A DNA stretch of 54,790 nt from an uncultured Muribaculaceae bacterium (GTDB lineage Bacteria > Bacteroidota > Bacteroidia > Bacteroidales > Muribaculaceae). Each line of letters starts with the position of its first letter. Within the stretch, counting starts at the first letter, position 1. Positions 6,235 to 14,481 of this stretch are shown in pieces. The DNA lies in the NCBI GenBank assembly GCA_910578365.1, contig CAJTRC010000007.1, positions 1 through 54,790 of the forward strand, in the 5' to 3' direction. The translations under genes were made by a program, and so were the position numbers. The notes beneath the pieces are model-generated. The model was given only the letters and a program-made list of their open reading frames with translations, searched no databases and was not told where the DNA came from.

Positions 6235-7410
6235 CTATTCGGCAGCAGCATCATCGATGGCGCGGGCATCGGCAATTTTTTCGCCGGGGCTCTCGCCATC
6301 GTTGCGGTTTATGATGTACCGGTGGTAGTAGGCCAGCAGCAGAGTGGTGAGCGGCAGGGCGATGATAAGACCGATGAAACCCAGCAGGCTGCCCCACACA
6401 GAGAGCGACAGCAGTATGATGGCCGGATTTAGCCCCATGGCCTTTCCCATGATGCGGGGTGTAAGAAAAAAGTCCTGTATACATTGCACAACTATATACA
6501 CAATCATGCACTGCCACCATACTGTCCAGAAATCAATGTTATTGTCGACCGATACCACCAGACAGAGCAGAGTAGTCGGCACCAGCGAAATCAGCTGCAG
6601 ATACGGCACCATGTTCAGCAAGCCTATGAATAGGCCAAGCACTACCGCCAGCGGCATGCCTATGATAGAGAATCCCACACAGAACAGTAATCCAACGCAC
6701 AGCGCCACCAGAGCCTGTCCGCGGAAATAGTGGTTCATGGAGTTCTTTACGTCGTTGCCTATGCTTGTGGCCGTACTACGGTACTTGGGGGGCACCATGT
6801 GGCGGAAACCTATAATAAGCTTCTCATAATCAATCATTATAAACACCACGTACAGCACCACTATAAACCAGTTGAACATGCTTATTACTACGCTCAGACC
6901 GCCGGATATGAACCCGGAAGCCATGTTCAGGATAGAGCGTATGTCCTGGCGCGTGAGGCTGTCGGAAATCTCTTTGAAGTCGATATTGTCGCGCAGAAAA
7001 TCGTGTACTTCCTGCGGAATAAAACTCACATGAGTACCGGAGCTTGCATAGTGGCGCACCATTTCGGCCACCTGGTGCATTTCGTTGATAATCGACGGCA
7101 CAAAAACTACGCAAGCCGCCATAAAAATCAGCAGAGCCTCGAACAGCGTGACAAAAATAGGCAGCAACCTGTTGCGAACGCCCAGCAATCTGCGGTTATA
7201 CTGCACGAAAGGTTCGAGAATGTACGCTATAAGCCATGCCACCAGAAAGGGCAGCAACACCGAGCGCAGCGCATTGACCAGCATGATTGCTCCGAAAAAA
7301 AGAATCAGAACAATCAGCATGCGTATCACACGGTCGAAAGTGAACGGCTGCTCCCAGAACGGAGTAAAACCGGCCTGAGGCGGCTCTATGACAGGTTTAT
7401 TTTCTTTCAT
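6235..7410 (-). CDS. AI-2E family transporter (PerM/TqsA type)
   Basis: 391 residues from the ATG at 7408-7410. The Met ten codons upstream precedes the promoter at 7438-7445 and is rejected. There are about seven to eight membrane segments: two near the N terminus (MLIVLILFFGAIMLVNALRS, PFLVAWLIAYILEPF), one soon after (FVTLFEALLIFMAACVVFVP), a long extracytoplasmic or amphipathic region, then several in the C-terminal half. LNPAIILLSLSVWGSLLGF and the closing GLIIALPLTTLLLAYYHRYI are family signatures. Members export or exchange autoinducer-2 or Na+; the substrate cannot be told from sequence. The C-terminal tail is charged and cytoplasmic. Confidence 0.9.
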   Translation of the reverse strand: MKENKPVIEPPQAGFTPFWEQPFTFDRVIRMLIVLILFFGAIMLVNALRSVLLPFLVAWLIAYILEPFVQYNRRLLGVRNRLLPIFVTLFEALLIFMAACVVFVPSIINEMHQVAEMVRHYASSGTHVSFIPQEVHDFLRDNIDFKEISDSLTRQDIRSILNMASGFISGGLSVVISMFNWFIVVLYVVFIMIDYEKLIIGFRHMVPPKYRSTATSIGNDVKNSMNHYFRGQALVALCVGLLFCVGFSIIGMPLAVVLGLFIGLLNMVPYLQLISLVPTTLLCLVVSVDNNIDFWTVWWQCMIVYIVVQCIQDFFLTPRIMGKAMGLNPAIILLSLSVWGSLLGFIGLIIALPLTTLLLAYYHRYIINRNDGESPGEKIADARAIDDAAAE

Positions 7411-7437
7411 TTGGGTAAACTTTATATAAAAAGTTTT

Positions 7438-7445
7438 CAAAGTTA
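7438..7445 (-). promoter_or_regulatory. -7 box, promoter for the AI-2E permease gene
   Basis: TAACTTTG on the minus strand. Transcription should begin near 7434, about 24 nt before the chosen ATG. Confidence 0.6.
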
Positions 7446-7456
7446 GCTATTTTCAT

Positions 7457-7464
7457 TAAATTTG
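7457..7464 (+). promoter_or_regulatory. -7 box, promoter for the MFS gene
   Basis: TAAATTTG fits TAnnTTTG. It is divergent from, and 11 bp away from, the permease -7 box. It leaves a leader of about 55 nt before the ATG at 7526. Confidence 0.6.
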
Positions 7465-7525
7465 CACTCACAATACAGCAGAAAACTGTCCGCTGATAAT
7501 CAATAACAACTATAAATACCAATCA

Positions 7526-9244
7526 ATGGAACAAGTAAAAACAACACCGAAAAGCGCTCCGGTGGCTCTGAACGAGCATGCCTGGGCGAGATGGACCGCG
7601 CTTGGTCTGTTGGCATTCGCCATGTTCTGTTCGTATATCTTCATGGATATACTGTCGCCAATCAAGGACCTGCTGCAGAGTACACGCGGCTGGGACTCCA
7701 CAGCCTTCGGCACCATGCAGGGCTCAGAGACCTTCCTGAACGTGTTTATATTCTTTCTGATATTCGCCGGTATCATACTCGACAAGATGGGAGTGCGGTT
7801 CACCGCAATACTGTCTGGCGCCGTTATGCTTGTCGGCGCGGTAATCAACTGGTACGCTCTCACCGACGCCTTTCTGGGCAGCAGCCTCGACGTGTGGTTC
7901 ACCGAGCATCTCAACTACATACCTATATTTGACGAACTCGGCATATCGCCCTTCTATAAAGGCATGCCCGCTTCGGCCAAGTTCTCGGCGGTAGGCTTTA
8001 TGATATTCGGCTGCGGTGTGGAGATGGCCGGAATTACCGTAAGCCGCGGTATCGTCAAGTGGTTCAAGGGCCGTGAGATGGCACTTGCCATGGGTTCGGA
8101 GATGGCACTTGCCCGCCTGGGTGTGGCTACATGTATGATATTCTCGCCCATGTTTGCCGAACTCGGCGGCGATATCAGCGTGTCGCGCTCGGTAGCCTTC
8201 GGCGTTGTACTGCTGATGATTGCCCTGATTATGTTCATAGTTTACTTCTTCATGGACCGCAAACTCGACATTCAGACCCAGGCCGAGGAAGAAAAGGACG
8301 ACCCCTTCCGTATCAGCGACCTTGGCAAGATTCTCAGCAGCATGGGCTTTTGGCTCGTAGCTTTGCTGTGCGTGCTGTACTACTCGGCAATTTTCCCCTT
8401 CCAGAAATATGCCGTGAACATGCTGCAGTGCAATCTGGCCTTCACCGATGTTCCGGCCGGTTCGTTCTGGGCCAGTGATGCCGTTACTTTATGGCAGTAC
8501 GTAATCATGATAGTAGTTGCCGCCTGCTCTTTCGCCAGCAATTTTGCTTCCAACAAGATAGTGCGTGTAGTTTGTCTGCTGCTTGCCATAGGCGCCCTCA
8601 TCACTTACTGCTGGATGGGCTACATGCGCCAGAGCGCCTCGGCCATCTTTGCCGTATTCCCGCTGTTGGCAGTCGGTATTACACCTATTCTGGGCAAGTT
8701 TGTCGACTATAAGGGCAAGGCAGCCTCAATGCTTGTGCTTGGCGCGCTGTTGCTTATTGCCTGCCACCTTACATTTGCTTTCATCCTGCCCATGTTCAAG
8801 GGCTCGCCCGTTGGCGGCGTTGTGCTGGCCTATCTGACCATTCTGGTTCTTGGAGCCTCGTTCTCGCTTGTACCTGCCTCGCTGTGGCCCAGCGTGCCCA
8901 AGCTTGTCGACGCCAAGATTATCGGTTCGGCCTACGCCCTGATATTCTGGATTCAGAACATAGGCCTGTGGCTCTTCCCCATGCTTATCGGCAAGGTACT
9001 CGACAGCAGCAACCCTCAGATAGCACAGGCACTGGCCGACGGTACCATGACCGAAGAGGTGGCCTCGGTGAGCTACAACTACACCGCTCCGCTGGTAATG
9101 CTTGCCTGCCTTGGCGTGGCTGCCCTTGTACTTGGCCTCGTGCTCAAGGTGGTAGACCGCAAGAAGGGACTCGGACTTGAAGAACCCAACGTGAAGCCCA
9201 GCGCCGAAGTTGCGGAATCTGAGATTGAAGCTGTCGAAATGTAA
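7526..9244 (+). CDS. Major facilitator superfamily transporter
   Basis: A 572-residue inner-membrane carrier with roughly 12 hydrophobic segments. After the first helix comes MDILSPIKDLLQ and GWDSTAFGTMQGSETFLNVF, then LDKMGVRFTAILSGA, which resembles the loop 2-3 MFS signature (G-x-x-x-D-R/K-x-G). An extra soluble stretch of about 45 residues (ALTDAFLGSSLDVWFTEHLN onward) lies between helices 3 and 4. The second half has the repeat loop LGKFVDYKGKAASM. The C terminus is acidic and cytoplasmic. Organisation recalls the MFSD1-like branch rather than sugar porters; the substrate is unknown. It ends in TAATG, overlapping the next start by one base, so the TM/coiled-coil protein downstream is co-translated. 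Confidence 0.88.
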   Translation: MEQVKTTPKSAPVALNEHAWARWTALGLLAFAMFCSYIFMDILSPIKDLLQSTRGWDSTAFGTMQGSETFLNVFIFFLIFAGIILDKMGVRFTAILSGAVMLVGAVINWYALTDAFLGSSLDVWFTEHLNYIPIFDELGISPFYKGMPASAKFSAVGFMIFGCGVEMAGITVSRGIVKWFKGREMALAMGSEMALARLGVATCMIFSPMFAELGGDISVSRSVAFGVVLLMIALIMFIVYFFMDRKLDIQTQAEEEKDDPFRISDLGKILSSMGFWLVALLCVLYYSAIFPFQKYAVNMLQCNLAFTDVPAGSFWASDAVTLWQYVIMIVVAACSFASNFASNKIVRVVCLLLAIGALITYCWMGYMRQSASAIFAVFPLLAVGITPILGKFVDYKGKAASMLVLGALLLIACHLTFAFILPMFKGSPVGGVVLAYLTILVLGASFSLVPASLWPSVPKLVDAKIIGSAYALIFWIQNIGLWLFPMLIGKVLDSSNPQIAQALADGTMTEEVASVSYNYTAPLVMLACLGVAALVLGLVLKVVDRKKGLGLEEPNVKPSAEVAESEIEAVEM

Positions 9245-10023
9245 TGAAGTTCAGTATCTCGCACGAAGGCGTGATATACGCCACTAACCCCGACGGAACG
9301 GTGACCAAATATGGCCGCATCGGTTCCGACGGGCAGCTCACCGACGCCTTCGGGCGTTCGGTGACTGCCTCCAATCAGAAGGCGCCGGTGCGTCGGCGTC
9401 CCGTGTGGGGTTACTGGCTGGTGATACTGCTGCTGTTGCTTGCCGGAGGTATCGGAACTTACGTGTTCATGCGCCAGACCGAGGAAAAAGACTCGCTGGT
9501 AGCCGAACTCCGCGAAGCCCGTGTAAAGGCCGGAACCGATGCCGGCATGCTCAAAAGCAAAGAGCTGCTGATAGAGAAATTGCAAAAAGAACTCGAAACA
9601 ATAAACCGCAGCCGCTTAGAGGCTGAGAAAAACCTGACTGAAATCAGTGCGCAGGCCTCGGCAGTGACTCCTTTGCTGGTAAGCGGCATCGAATTCCGCA
9701 ATATGAACCGCTACGGCAAGCCGCTGGGCAATTTCAGTGCGCCGCTTAAACTGTCGACTCTGAGTTTTCTGCAGGCCCGGATAAGTTACTACGGGCTCAC
9801 GACCGGCATGAAAACCTTCAGGGTGCGGATTGTGGGACCGGACGGCGTGATGGGTGGTGGCGAATGGTCGTTTGCAGCCGAGCGTCCGGTAGAGAGCGGA
9901 GCCGGCCACGAATTCAACCTCAGCGGCTTCGGCTATCCCGACCGGCAGTGGTCGCCGGGCCATTACCGCTACGAAATATGGTACGGCAAAAGCCTGATAG
10001 GTCTGCGGCGCTTTACACTATAG
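9244..10023 (+). CDS. Single-TM coiled-coil protein with C-terminal beta domain (paralogue 1)
   Basis: 259 residues. The N-terminal cytosolic part (1-50) has an unusual sequence reading like a small two-strand motif (SISHEGVIYATNPDGTVTKY). One membrane helix lies at about 57-75 (YWLVILLLLLAGGIGTYVF), then a periplasmic coiled coil at about 80-135 rich in Glu/Lys/Leu. The C-terminal domain (150-259) contains KTFRVRIVGPDGVMGGGEWS. That domain resembles the end of the protein at 10475-11473 (KTFYIRITTPSADLLGGSGN), so the two look like distant paralogues. Function is unknown. It overlaps the MFS stop by one base. A terminator follows at 10031. Confidence 0.8.
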   Translation: MKFSISHEGVIYATNPDGTVTKYGRIGSDGQLTDAFGRSVTASNQKAPVRRRPVWGYWLVILLLLLAGGIGTYVFMRQTEEKDSLVAELREARVKAGTDAGMLKSKELLIEKLQKELETINRSRLEAEKNLTEISAQASAVTPLLVSGIEFRNMNRYGKPLGNFSAPLKLSTLSFLQARISYYGLTTGMKTFRVRIVGPDGVMGGGEWSFAAERPVESGAGHEFNLSGFGYPDRQWSPGHYRYEIWYGKSLIGLRRFTL

Positions 10024-10030
10024 GAAATAA

Positions 10031-10067
10031 AAAAACTGGAAAGTCTGAACGACATTCCAGTTTTTTT
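10031..10067. terminator. Bidirectional Rho-independent terminator
   Basis: AAAAACTGGAA (10031-10041) and TTCCAGTTTTT (10055-10065) form an 11-bp stem with a 13-nt loop, with T-runs on both strands. It separates the converging coiled-coil gene and ferredoxin gene. Confidence 0.88.
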
Positions 10068-10088
10068 GTTTTTGTTATAGTCCGCGAA

Positions 10089-10259
10089 TTATTCGCCGGG
10101 CTCGATAGCGCCGCTGGGGCAAACTTCGGCACAGCTGCCGCATTCGATGCAGGTATCGGGATCGATGTGGTAGATTTCACCCTCGGAGATAGCTTCAACG
10201 GGGCAAACGGGAAGGCAGGTACCGCAAGCTACGCAGCGGTCAGTAATTACGTAAGCCAT
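10089..10259 (-). CDS. 2[4Fe-4S] ferredoxin
   Basis: 56 residues starting MAYVITDRCVACGTC. There are two classic cluster motifs: CVACGTCLPVCP followed by VEAI, and CIECGSCAEVCP followed by SGAI, with the usual pseudo-twofold symmetry of clostridial-type ferredoxins. It is a small soluble low-potential electron carrier for anaerobic redox enzymes such as pyruvate:ferredoxin oxidoreductase or Rnf. It is transcribed alone on the minus strand from a promoter at 10320-10327 and ends at a bidirectional terminator, between two paralogous membrane proteins. It is a complete gene with all eight cysteines. Confidence 0.95.
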   Translation of the reverse strand: MAYVITDRCVACGTCLPVCPVEAISEGEIYHIDPDTCIECGSCAEVCPSGAIEPGE

Positions 10260-10319
10260 TGTTCTTAAATTTAATTAGTTAGATAATTATTACGGGTTCT
10301 TGTGTAGTTGTTTAGACTG

Positions 10320-10327
10320 CAAATTTA
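10320..10327 (-). promoter_or_regulatory. -7 box, promoter for the ferredoxin gene
   Basis: TAAATTTG on the minus strand, about 60 nt upstream of the ATG, leaving an AT-rich leader. The ~100 bp between this box and the next promoter (10426) holds nothing else recognisable. Confidence 0.6.
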
Positions 10328-10425
10328 ATTCTTTTTTTTGTTATAATGGCTTTTCAGGAGAAAATATTACAAAAAAAAGTAAAATTTAGCCCGATGCCCG
10401 CCTTTGCCCACTCATAAATAATTAG

Positions 10426-10433
10426 TAAATTTG
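10426..10433 (+). promoter_or_regulatory. -33/-7 promoter for the 10475 gene
   Basis: TAAATTTG at 10426-10433 with TTTG at 10403-10406, 19 nt apart. Transcription would start near 10437, which rules out the TTG at 10436 as translational start. Confidence 0.7.
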
Positions 10434-10474
10434 CATTGTCAAAATTCTATCACGTAAATTCAAATTCATTACAG

Positions 10475-11473
10475 ATGGACAATACTCCCTACCGCCGCGA
10501 AGCGGCAGATGAAACTCCGAAGATGCAACAGCAGCAGGAGAACCCCAAGCAGCCCTTTACCCAGACATCGCTCTTTTGGGTGCTGACAGGTGTGGCTATT
10601 GTGGTTGTGGTAGTCGGCCTGTGGTTGTTATTGAAAACGTCGGCCGACTCCAGGCGCCAGGCCGAAGAGGCACTGAAAGCCAAAGAAGAGGCCGAACTCG
10701 CCCTCGAGCAGCAGGCTCTGCAATTTGAGTACGAAAGCCTTAACCGTGAATTCGATGAATTCGAGTCGCAGCGTATGCAGATTACCAACGACTCGCTCAA
10801 ACTTGCTCTTGAAGAGAAATACAATACAGCGCGTATGGAGGTGGAACGCCTGCAGCGCGAACTCAAGGATACCAAAAACAAGTCGGCTGCCGAAATCGCC
10901 AAACTCAAAAGCGAAATTGACACTCTGCGCGCTCTGCTCAAGCACTACGTGGAGGAAATCGACCGCCTGAACAAGGAAAATCAGGCTCTGCGCGAAGAAA
11001 ACGCGCAGATAAAGGACCAGAACCAGCAGCTACAGTCGCAGGTGTCGTCGACTGCCGAGCGCAACCGTCAGCTCAGCCAGGATATGGAACGCGCCTCCAA
11101 GCTCAATGTCAACGGTCTTGGCCTGCAGCCTCTCAATAAAAAGGGCAAAACCGAAAAGAATGTAAAGAAGGCCAAACAGTTTGCCGTAAACTTCACCGTG
11201 CTGAAAAATGTATCGGCTTCGGTGGGTGAGAAGACCTTCTATATCCGCATAACCACTCCCAGCGCCGACCTTTTGGGTGGCTCAGGCAACTTCAGTTTCG
11301 AAGGCGGCTCAGTGCCTTACACGGCCAAGCGCACCATCGAATATGGCGGCGACGATGTGCCGGTGACCATATATTACGACTGTGCCAACAATACACTCAG
11401 CGGCGGCGCATATACCGTAGAAGTGTTTACCGACGGCTACCGTGTGGGCAAGACTACGGTAAATCTCAAATAA
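10475..11473 (+). CDS. Single-TM long coiled-coil protein with C-terminal beta domain (paralogue 2)
   Basis: 332 residues from the ATG at 10475; the upstream TTG lies at the transcription start. The N terminus (1-38) is soluble and Gln-rich, with one TM helix at about 40-58 (LTGVAIVVVVVGLWLLLK). An uninterrupted periplasmic coiled coil runs to about residue 205, dense in Glu, Lys, Leu and Gln, including an ATG-EE-KY-type heptad region. A basic linker (KKGKTEKNVKKAKQF) follows. The C-terminal domain (about 245-332) has KTFYIRITTPSADLLGGSGN and ends GYRVGKTTVNLK. That domain matches in style and spacing the end of the 9244-10023 protein. The layout resembles a periplasm-spanning tether whose terminal domain contacts the outer membrane or cell wall. 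No family name is recognised. Confidence 0.8.
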   Translation: MDNTPYRREAADETPKMQQQQENPKQPFTQTSLFWVLTGVAIVVVVVGLWLLLKTSADSRRQAEEALKAKEEAELALEQQALQFEYESLNREFDEFESQRMQITNDSLKLALEEKYNTARMEVERLQRELKDTKNKSAAEIAKLKSEIDTLRALLKHYVEEIDRLNKENQALREENAQIKDQNQQLQSQVSSTAERNRQLSQDMERASKLNVNGLGLQPLNKKGKTEKNVKKAKQFAVNFTVLKNVSASVGEKTFYIRITTPSADLLGGSGNFSFEGGSVPYTAKRTIEYGGDDVPVTIYYDCANNTLSGGAYTVEVFTDGYRVGKTTVNLK

Positions 11474-11509
11474 AATATTAAACACCCTCTTAAACACCAA
11501 ATAACAAAA

Positions 11510-12232
11510 TTGGACTTCTGGCAGAACATATATCAGGCCGTCAACGGCATAGAGGTGACCACGGTGGGCAGCATATACAAACTGTTGCTCAGCATGGTAC
11601 TCGGTGCCGTTGTGGGCTTTGAGCGCAAACGCAAGGGGCAGAGCGCCGGCGTGCGCACATTCTCGCTCATAGCCATGGGTGCCACCCTGGCCATGCTGTT
11701 GAGTATATATGTGCCTCAGGAGTATATGGGCCTTAAAAACGGCGACCCAGGCCGTATTGCCGCCCAGGTAGTCACAGGTATTGGCTTTCTCGGTGCAGGC
11801 GCTATAATACAGATGAAAGGTTCGGTACGCGGCCTTACCACCGCCGCCGGCATCTGGATGGTGGCGACCATAGGCATGGCCGTGGGGGTAGGGCTGTACT
11901 GGCTGTCGGTGGTAGCCACCATGTTGATTTTGTTCATACTGGTACAGCTCGAAAGTATTGAACACCGCATGAGCGCCGGAAGCGAGTCGCGCATCATCCG
12001 CATGCGCCTTGCGACGATATTGCGCGATATCAGCGGATACCGCAAGGTGCTGAAGAACCACCGCATACATCTGAGCAACTTTTATGTGGAGTACAACTAC
12101 GAAACCAACACCACGTCGCTCAACCTTGTAATTCTGGCTCATGCGAGCATCGACTATATAAAGCTGTTCGACGAACTCAGCCGCGAACATCCCACTCAGG
12201 CAATTACCCTTGCCAACCAGCTGAGTATTTAA
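11510..12232 (+). CDS. MgtC/SapB family membrane protein
   Basis: A 240-residue inner-membrane protein. The MgtC core is clear: LLSMVLGAVVGFERKRKGQS, AGVRTFSLIAMGATLAMLLS, GIGFLGAGAII and VRGLTTAAGIWMVATIGMAV, with four to five helices, then a soluble C-terminal domain of about 85 residues. MgtC proteins modulate ATP synthase or Mg2+ homeostasis; some are simple membrane proteins of unknown role. No ATG fits the conserved N terminus, so the start is TTG at 11510 in the context AAAATTGGA, the same context as the TTG of the next gene. It probably forms a unit with the antiporter 26 nt downstream, giving an ion-homeostasis pair. Confidence 0.9.
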   Translation: MDFWQNIYQAVNGIEVTTVGSIYKLLLSMVLGAVVGFERKRKGQSAGVRTFSLIAMGATLAMLLSIYVPQEYMGLKNGDPGRIAAQVVTGIGFLGAGAIIQMKGSVRGLTTAAGIWMVATIGMAVGVGLYWLSVVATMLILFILVQLESIEHRMSAGSESRIIRMRLATILRDISGYRKVLKNHRIHLSNFYVEYNYETNTTSLNLVILAHASIDYIKLFDELSREHPTQAITLANQLSI

Positions 12233-12258
12233 CACTTAAAAAATAGATACTGCTAAAA

Positions 12259-14454
12259 TTGGAGATAGAAGGACTAATCAAGGACCTTGCGTTCATATTG
12301 TTGTTGGGCGCGTTTGTAACGGTGCTGTTCAAATGGATTCGGCAACCGGTGGTGCTCGGCTACATTGTGGCCGGCTTTCTGGCCAGCCCACACTTTGAGT
12401 ATCTGCCGTCGGTCACTACCGAAGCGAACATCGATTTCTGGGCCGAAATAGGCATTGTGGTGCTTCTGTTCAGCCTCGGACTGGAGTTCAGCTTCAAGAA
12501 ATTGCTCAACAGCGGAGGCAGTGCCGTGGTCACGGCCATGATAATAGTGGCCGGCATGATGTGCGCCGGTTTTGCCATAGGGCACCTTCTGGGCTTCAAC
12601 ACCATCAACAGTCTGTTTCTGGGCGGAATGCTGTCCATGTCATCCACAACCATAATAATCAAGGCATTCACCGATCTTGGCCTGCGTCAGCAGAAGTTTG
12701 CCTCGATGGTGCTGGCCGTGCTTATAGTGGAAGACCTGTTTGCAGTGGTTATGATGGTGATATTGTCGTCGATAGCCATCAACAACAGTGTCGAGGGCAC
12801 GCAGCTGCTGCTGAGCGTAGGCAAGCTGGTGTTCTTTCTGGTTATGTGGTTTCTTGTTGGTGTGTATGTGCTTCCGAGCATGTTCAACGCCTTCCGCCGT
12901 TTTCTCAACAGCGAAACACTGCTTGTAATCAGCATGGGTCTTTGCCTGGGCATGGCGGTGTTCTCGGTGTACTGCGGCTTCTCGCTGGCACTCGGGGCCT
13001 TTGTCATGGGCTCGATACTGGCCGGTACCAGTTATGCCGAGCGTATAGAGCATGTGGTTACACCGGTAAAAGACCTTTTCGGGGCGGTATTCTTCATATC
13101 CGTGGGCATGATGGTGCAGCCGGCCATACTGGTTGAGTACTGGCTGCCTATAGTTATACTCTCGGCAGTGGTAATCGCCGGCATGATATTGTTCGGCACC
13201 TTCGGCATGCTTGTCACCGGCCAGACTTTGAAAGTGGCCATACAGTCGGGCTTCTCGCTTACGCAGATAGGCGAGTTCGCCTTCATCATAGCTACCCTGG
13301 GCATGAGCCTGGGAGTGCTGGTGCCCACACTTTACCCCATAGTGGTGGCGGTGTCGGTCATTACCACCTTTACCACTCCGTACTTTATAAAGATGGCGGT
13401 GCCGGTGTACAACAGCATAGAGCGGCATCTGCCCGAGCGCCTGAGCTTCCTGATTAACCGCTATCAGAACGAGGCCTCCAAGGACGCAGCTTCCGGCCAC
13501 AAGTGGGGCAAGGTGATAAAGCGCTATGCAGCTACAACAATAATCTACTCGATAATACTCATAGCCATAATGCTGGCCGGACGCGACTATCTGTCGCCGT
13601 GGCTGCACAGCATCACCCCGGCCTGGAGCAACCTGCTTACGGCTACCGTGACCATAATATTCATGGCGCCCTTCCTGCTGGCGCTGGTATCGCCGCCATC
13701 GTCCGGCGATATAATCAGCACACCCGGAGCCAAGATCCCCCGCACCGTAATAATGGTATTCCGCTGGATTATAGCCTTTGTGTTTGTAATCCAGGTTATA
13801 AGCCGCGTGTATTCAGCCTGGGCCGGCATATATGTGGCTGCCGCCTGCATGCTGCTGGCCGCTTTGTATTTCAGCAAGCGTCTGCGAAGTCAGATGACCC
13901 GGATGGAAAGTAAGTTTATCGACAATCTCAACGAGCGCGAACTCCGCCGCAGTGGACGCAACAACCAGGTGGTGAGCGACCTGCACCAGGCCTACATGAC
14001 AGTGGGCAGCGGCTGTACATTCGCCGGACAGCGTCTGGCCGACAGCAATCTGCGCCATCGCTTCGGGGTGAACGTGGTGAGCATACAGCGCGGTCCCAGA
14101 CTCATAGCCATTCCGGGCGCCCATCAGCGCCTTTATCCCGGCGATGTGATAGGTGTAATCGGCACCGACGAGCAGCTGCAGAGCATGCTGCCCGAGGTGG
14201 AGATGCCCTTGCCCGAGGGAGAGTCCGACTCCGAAGTCAAGCTCACAAGCGTGTTGCTCTCCGACAGTTCGCCGCTGGTGGGAGCCACTCCGCGCAGCAG
14301 CTCGCTGCGTGCCAGCTATGACGCCATTGTGGTGGCCGTGCAGCGCGAGGGCGAGTACATCGACTCGCAGCCCGACCTGGTATTCCGCTCCGGCGACCTG
14401 GTTTGGCTCGTTGGCAACACATATAAGATAGCCGGACTGAAATTCGGCAAATGA
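12259..14454 (+). CDS. CPA2-family monovalent cation:proton antiporter with two TrkA-C domains
   Basis: 731 residues, started from a TTG at 12259 in the context AAAATTGGA. The N-terminal ~400 residues form the Na+/H+ exchanger fold (12-13 helices). Recognisable parts are FKWIRQPVVLGYIVAGFLAS, IGIVVLLFSLGLEFS, LSMSSTTIIIKAF, LIVEDLFAVVMMVIL and LGAFVMGSILAGT. Four further helices follow (about 420-550). Two small soluble RCK_C/TrkA-C-like domains are at the C terminus (about 575-645 and 650-731), each ending in a GD-(V/L)-(I/V) strand motif. No NAD-binding RCK_N domain is present. Likely role: K+ or Na+/H+ exchange gated by a small ligand. It follows the MgtC-like gene closely. Confidence 0.9.
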   Translation: MEIEGLIKDLAFILLLGAFVTVLFKWIRQPVVLGYIVAGFLASPHFEYLPSVTTEANIDFWAEIGIVVLLFSLGLEFSFKKLLNSGGSAVVTAMIIVAGMMCAGFAIGHLLGFNTINSLFLGGMLSMSSTTIIIKAFTDLGLRQQKFASMVLAVLIVEDLFAVVMMVILSSIAINNSVEGTQLLLSVGKLVFFLVMWFLVGVYVLPSMFNAFRRFLNSETLLVISMGLCLGMAVFSVYCGFSLALGAFVMGSILAGTSYAERIEHVVTPVKDLFGAVFFISVGMMVQPAILVEYWLPIVILSAVVIAGMILFGTFGMLVTGQTLKVAIQSGFSLTQIGEFAFIIATLGMSLGVLVPTLYPIVVAVSVITTFTTPYFIKMAVPVYNSIERHLPERLSFLINRYQNEASKDAASGHKWGKVIKRYAATTIIYSIILIAIMLAGRDYLSPWLHSITPAWSNLLTATVTIIFMAPFLLALVSPPSSGDIISTPGAKIPRTVIMVFRWIIAFVFVIQVISRVYSAWAGIYVAAACMLLAALYFSKRLRSQMTRMESKFIDNLNERELRRSGRNNQVVSDLHQAYMTVGSGCTFAGQRLADSNLRHRFGVNVVSIQRGPRLIAIPGAHQRLYPGDVIGVIGTDEQLQSMLPEVEMPLPEGESDSEVKLTSVLLSDSSPLVGATPRSSSLRASYDAIVVAVQREGEYIDSQPDLVFRSGDLVWLVGNTYKIAGLKFGK

Positions 14455-14481
14455 TAACATGAATCCAGAACCAATCACGAT

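Noticed and set aside
7411..7440. Upstream Met (MKTFYIKFTQ) as start of the AI-2E permease
   Set aside because: It lies at or before the transcription start implied by the -7 box at 7438-7445.
12640..13608. Long minus-strand frame opposite the antiporter gene
   Set aside because: Composition is His/Tyr/Gln-rich antisense of hydrophobic helices. The antiporter reading is unambiguous.
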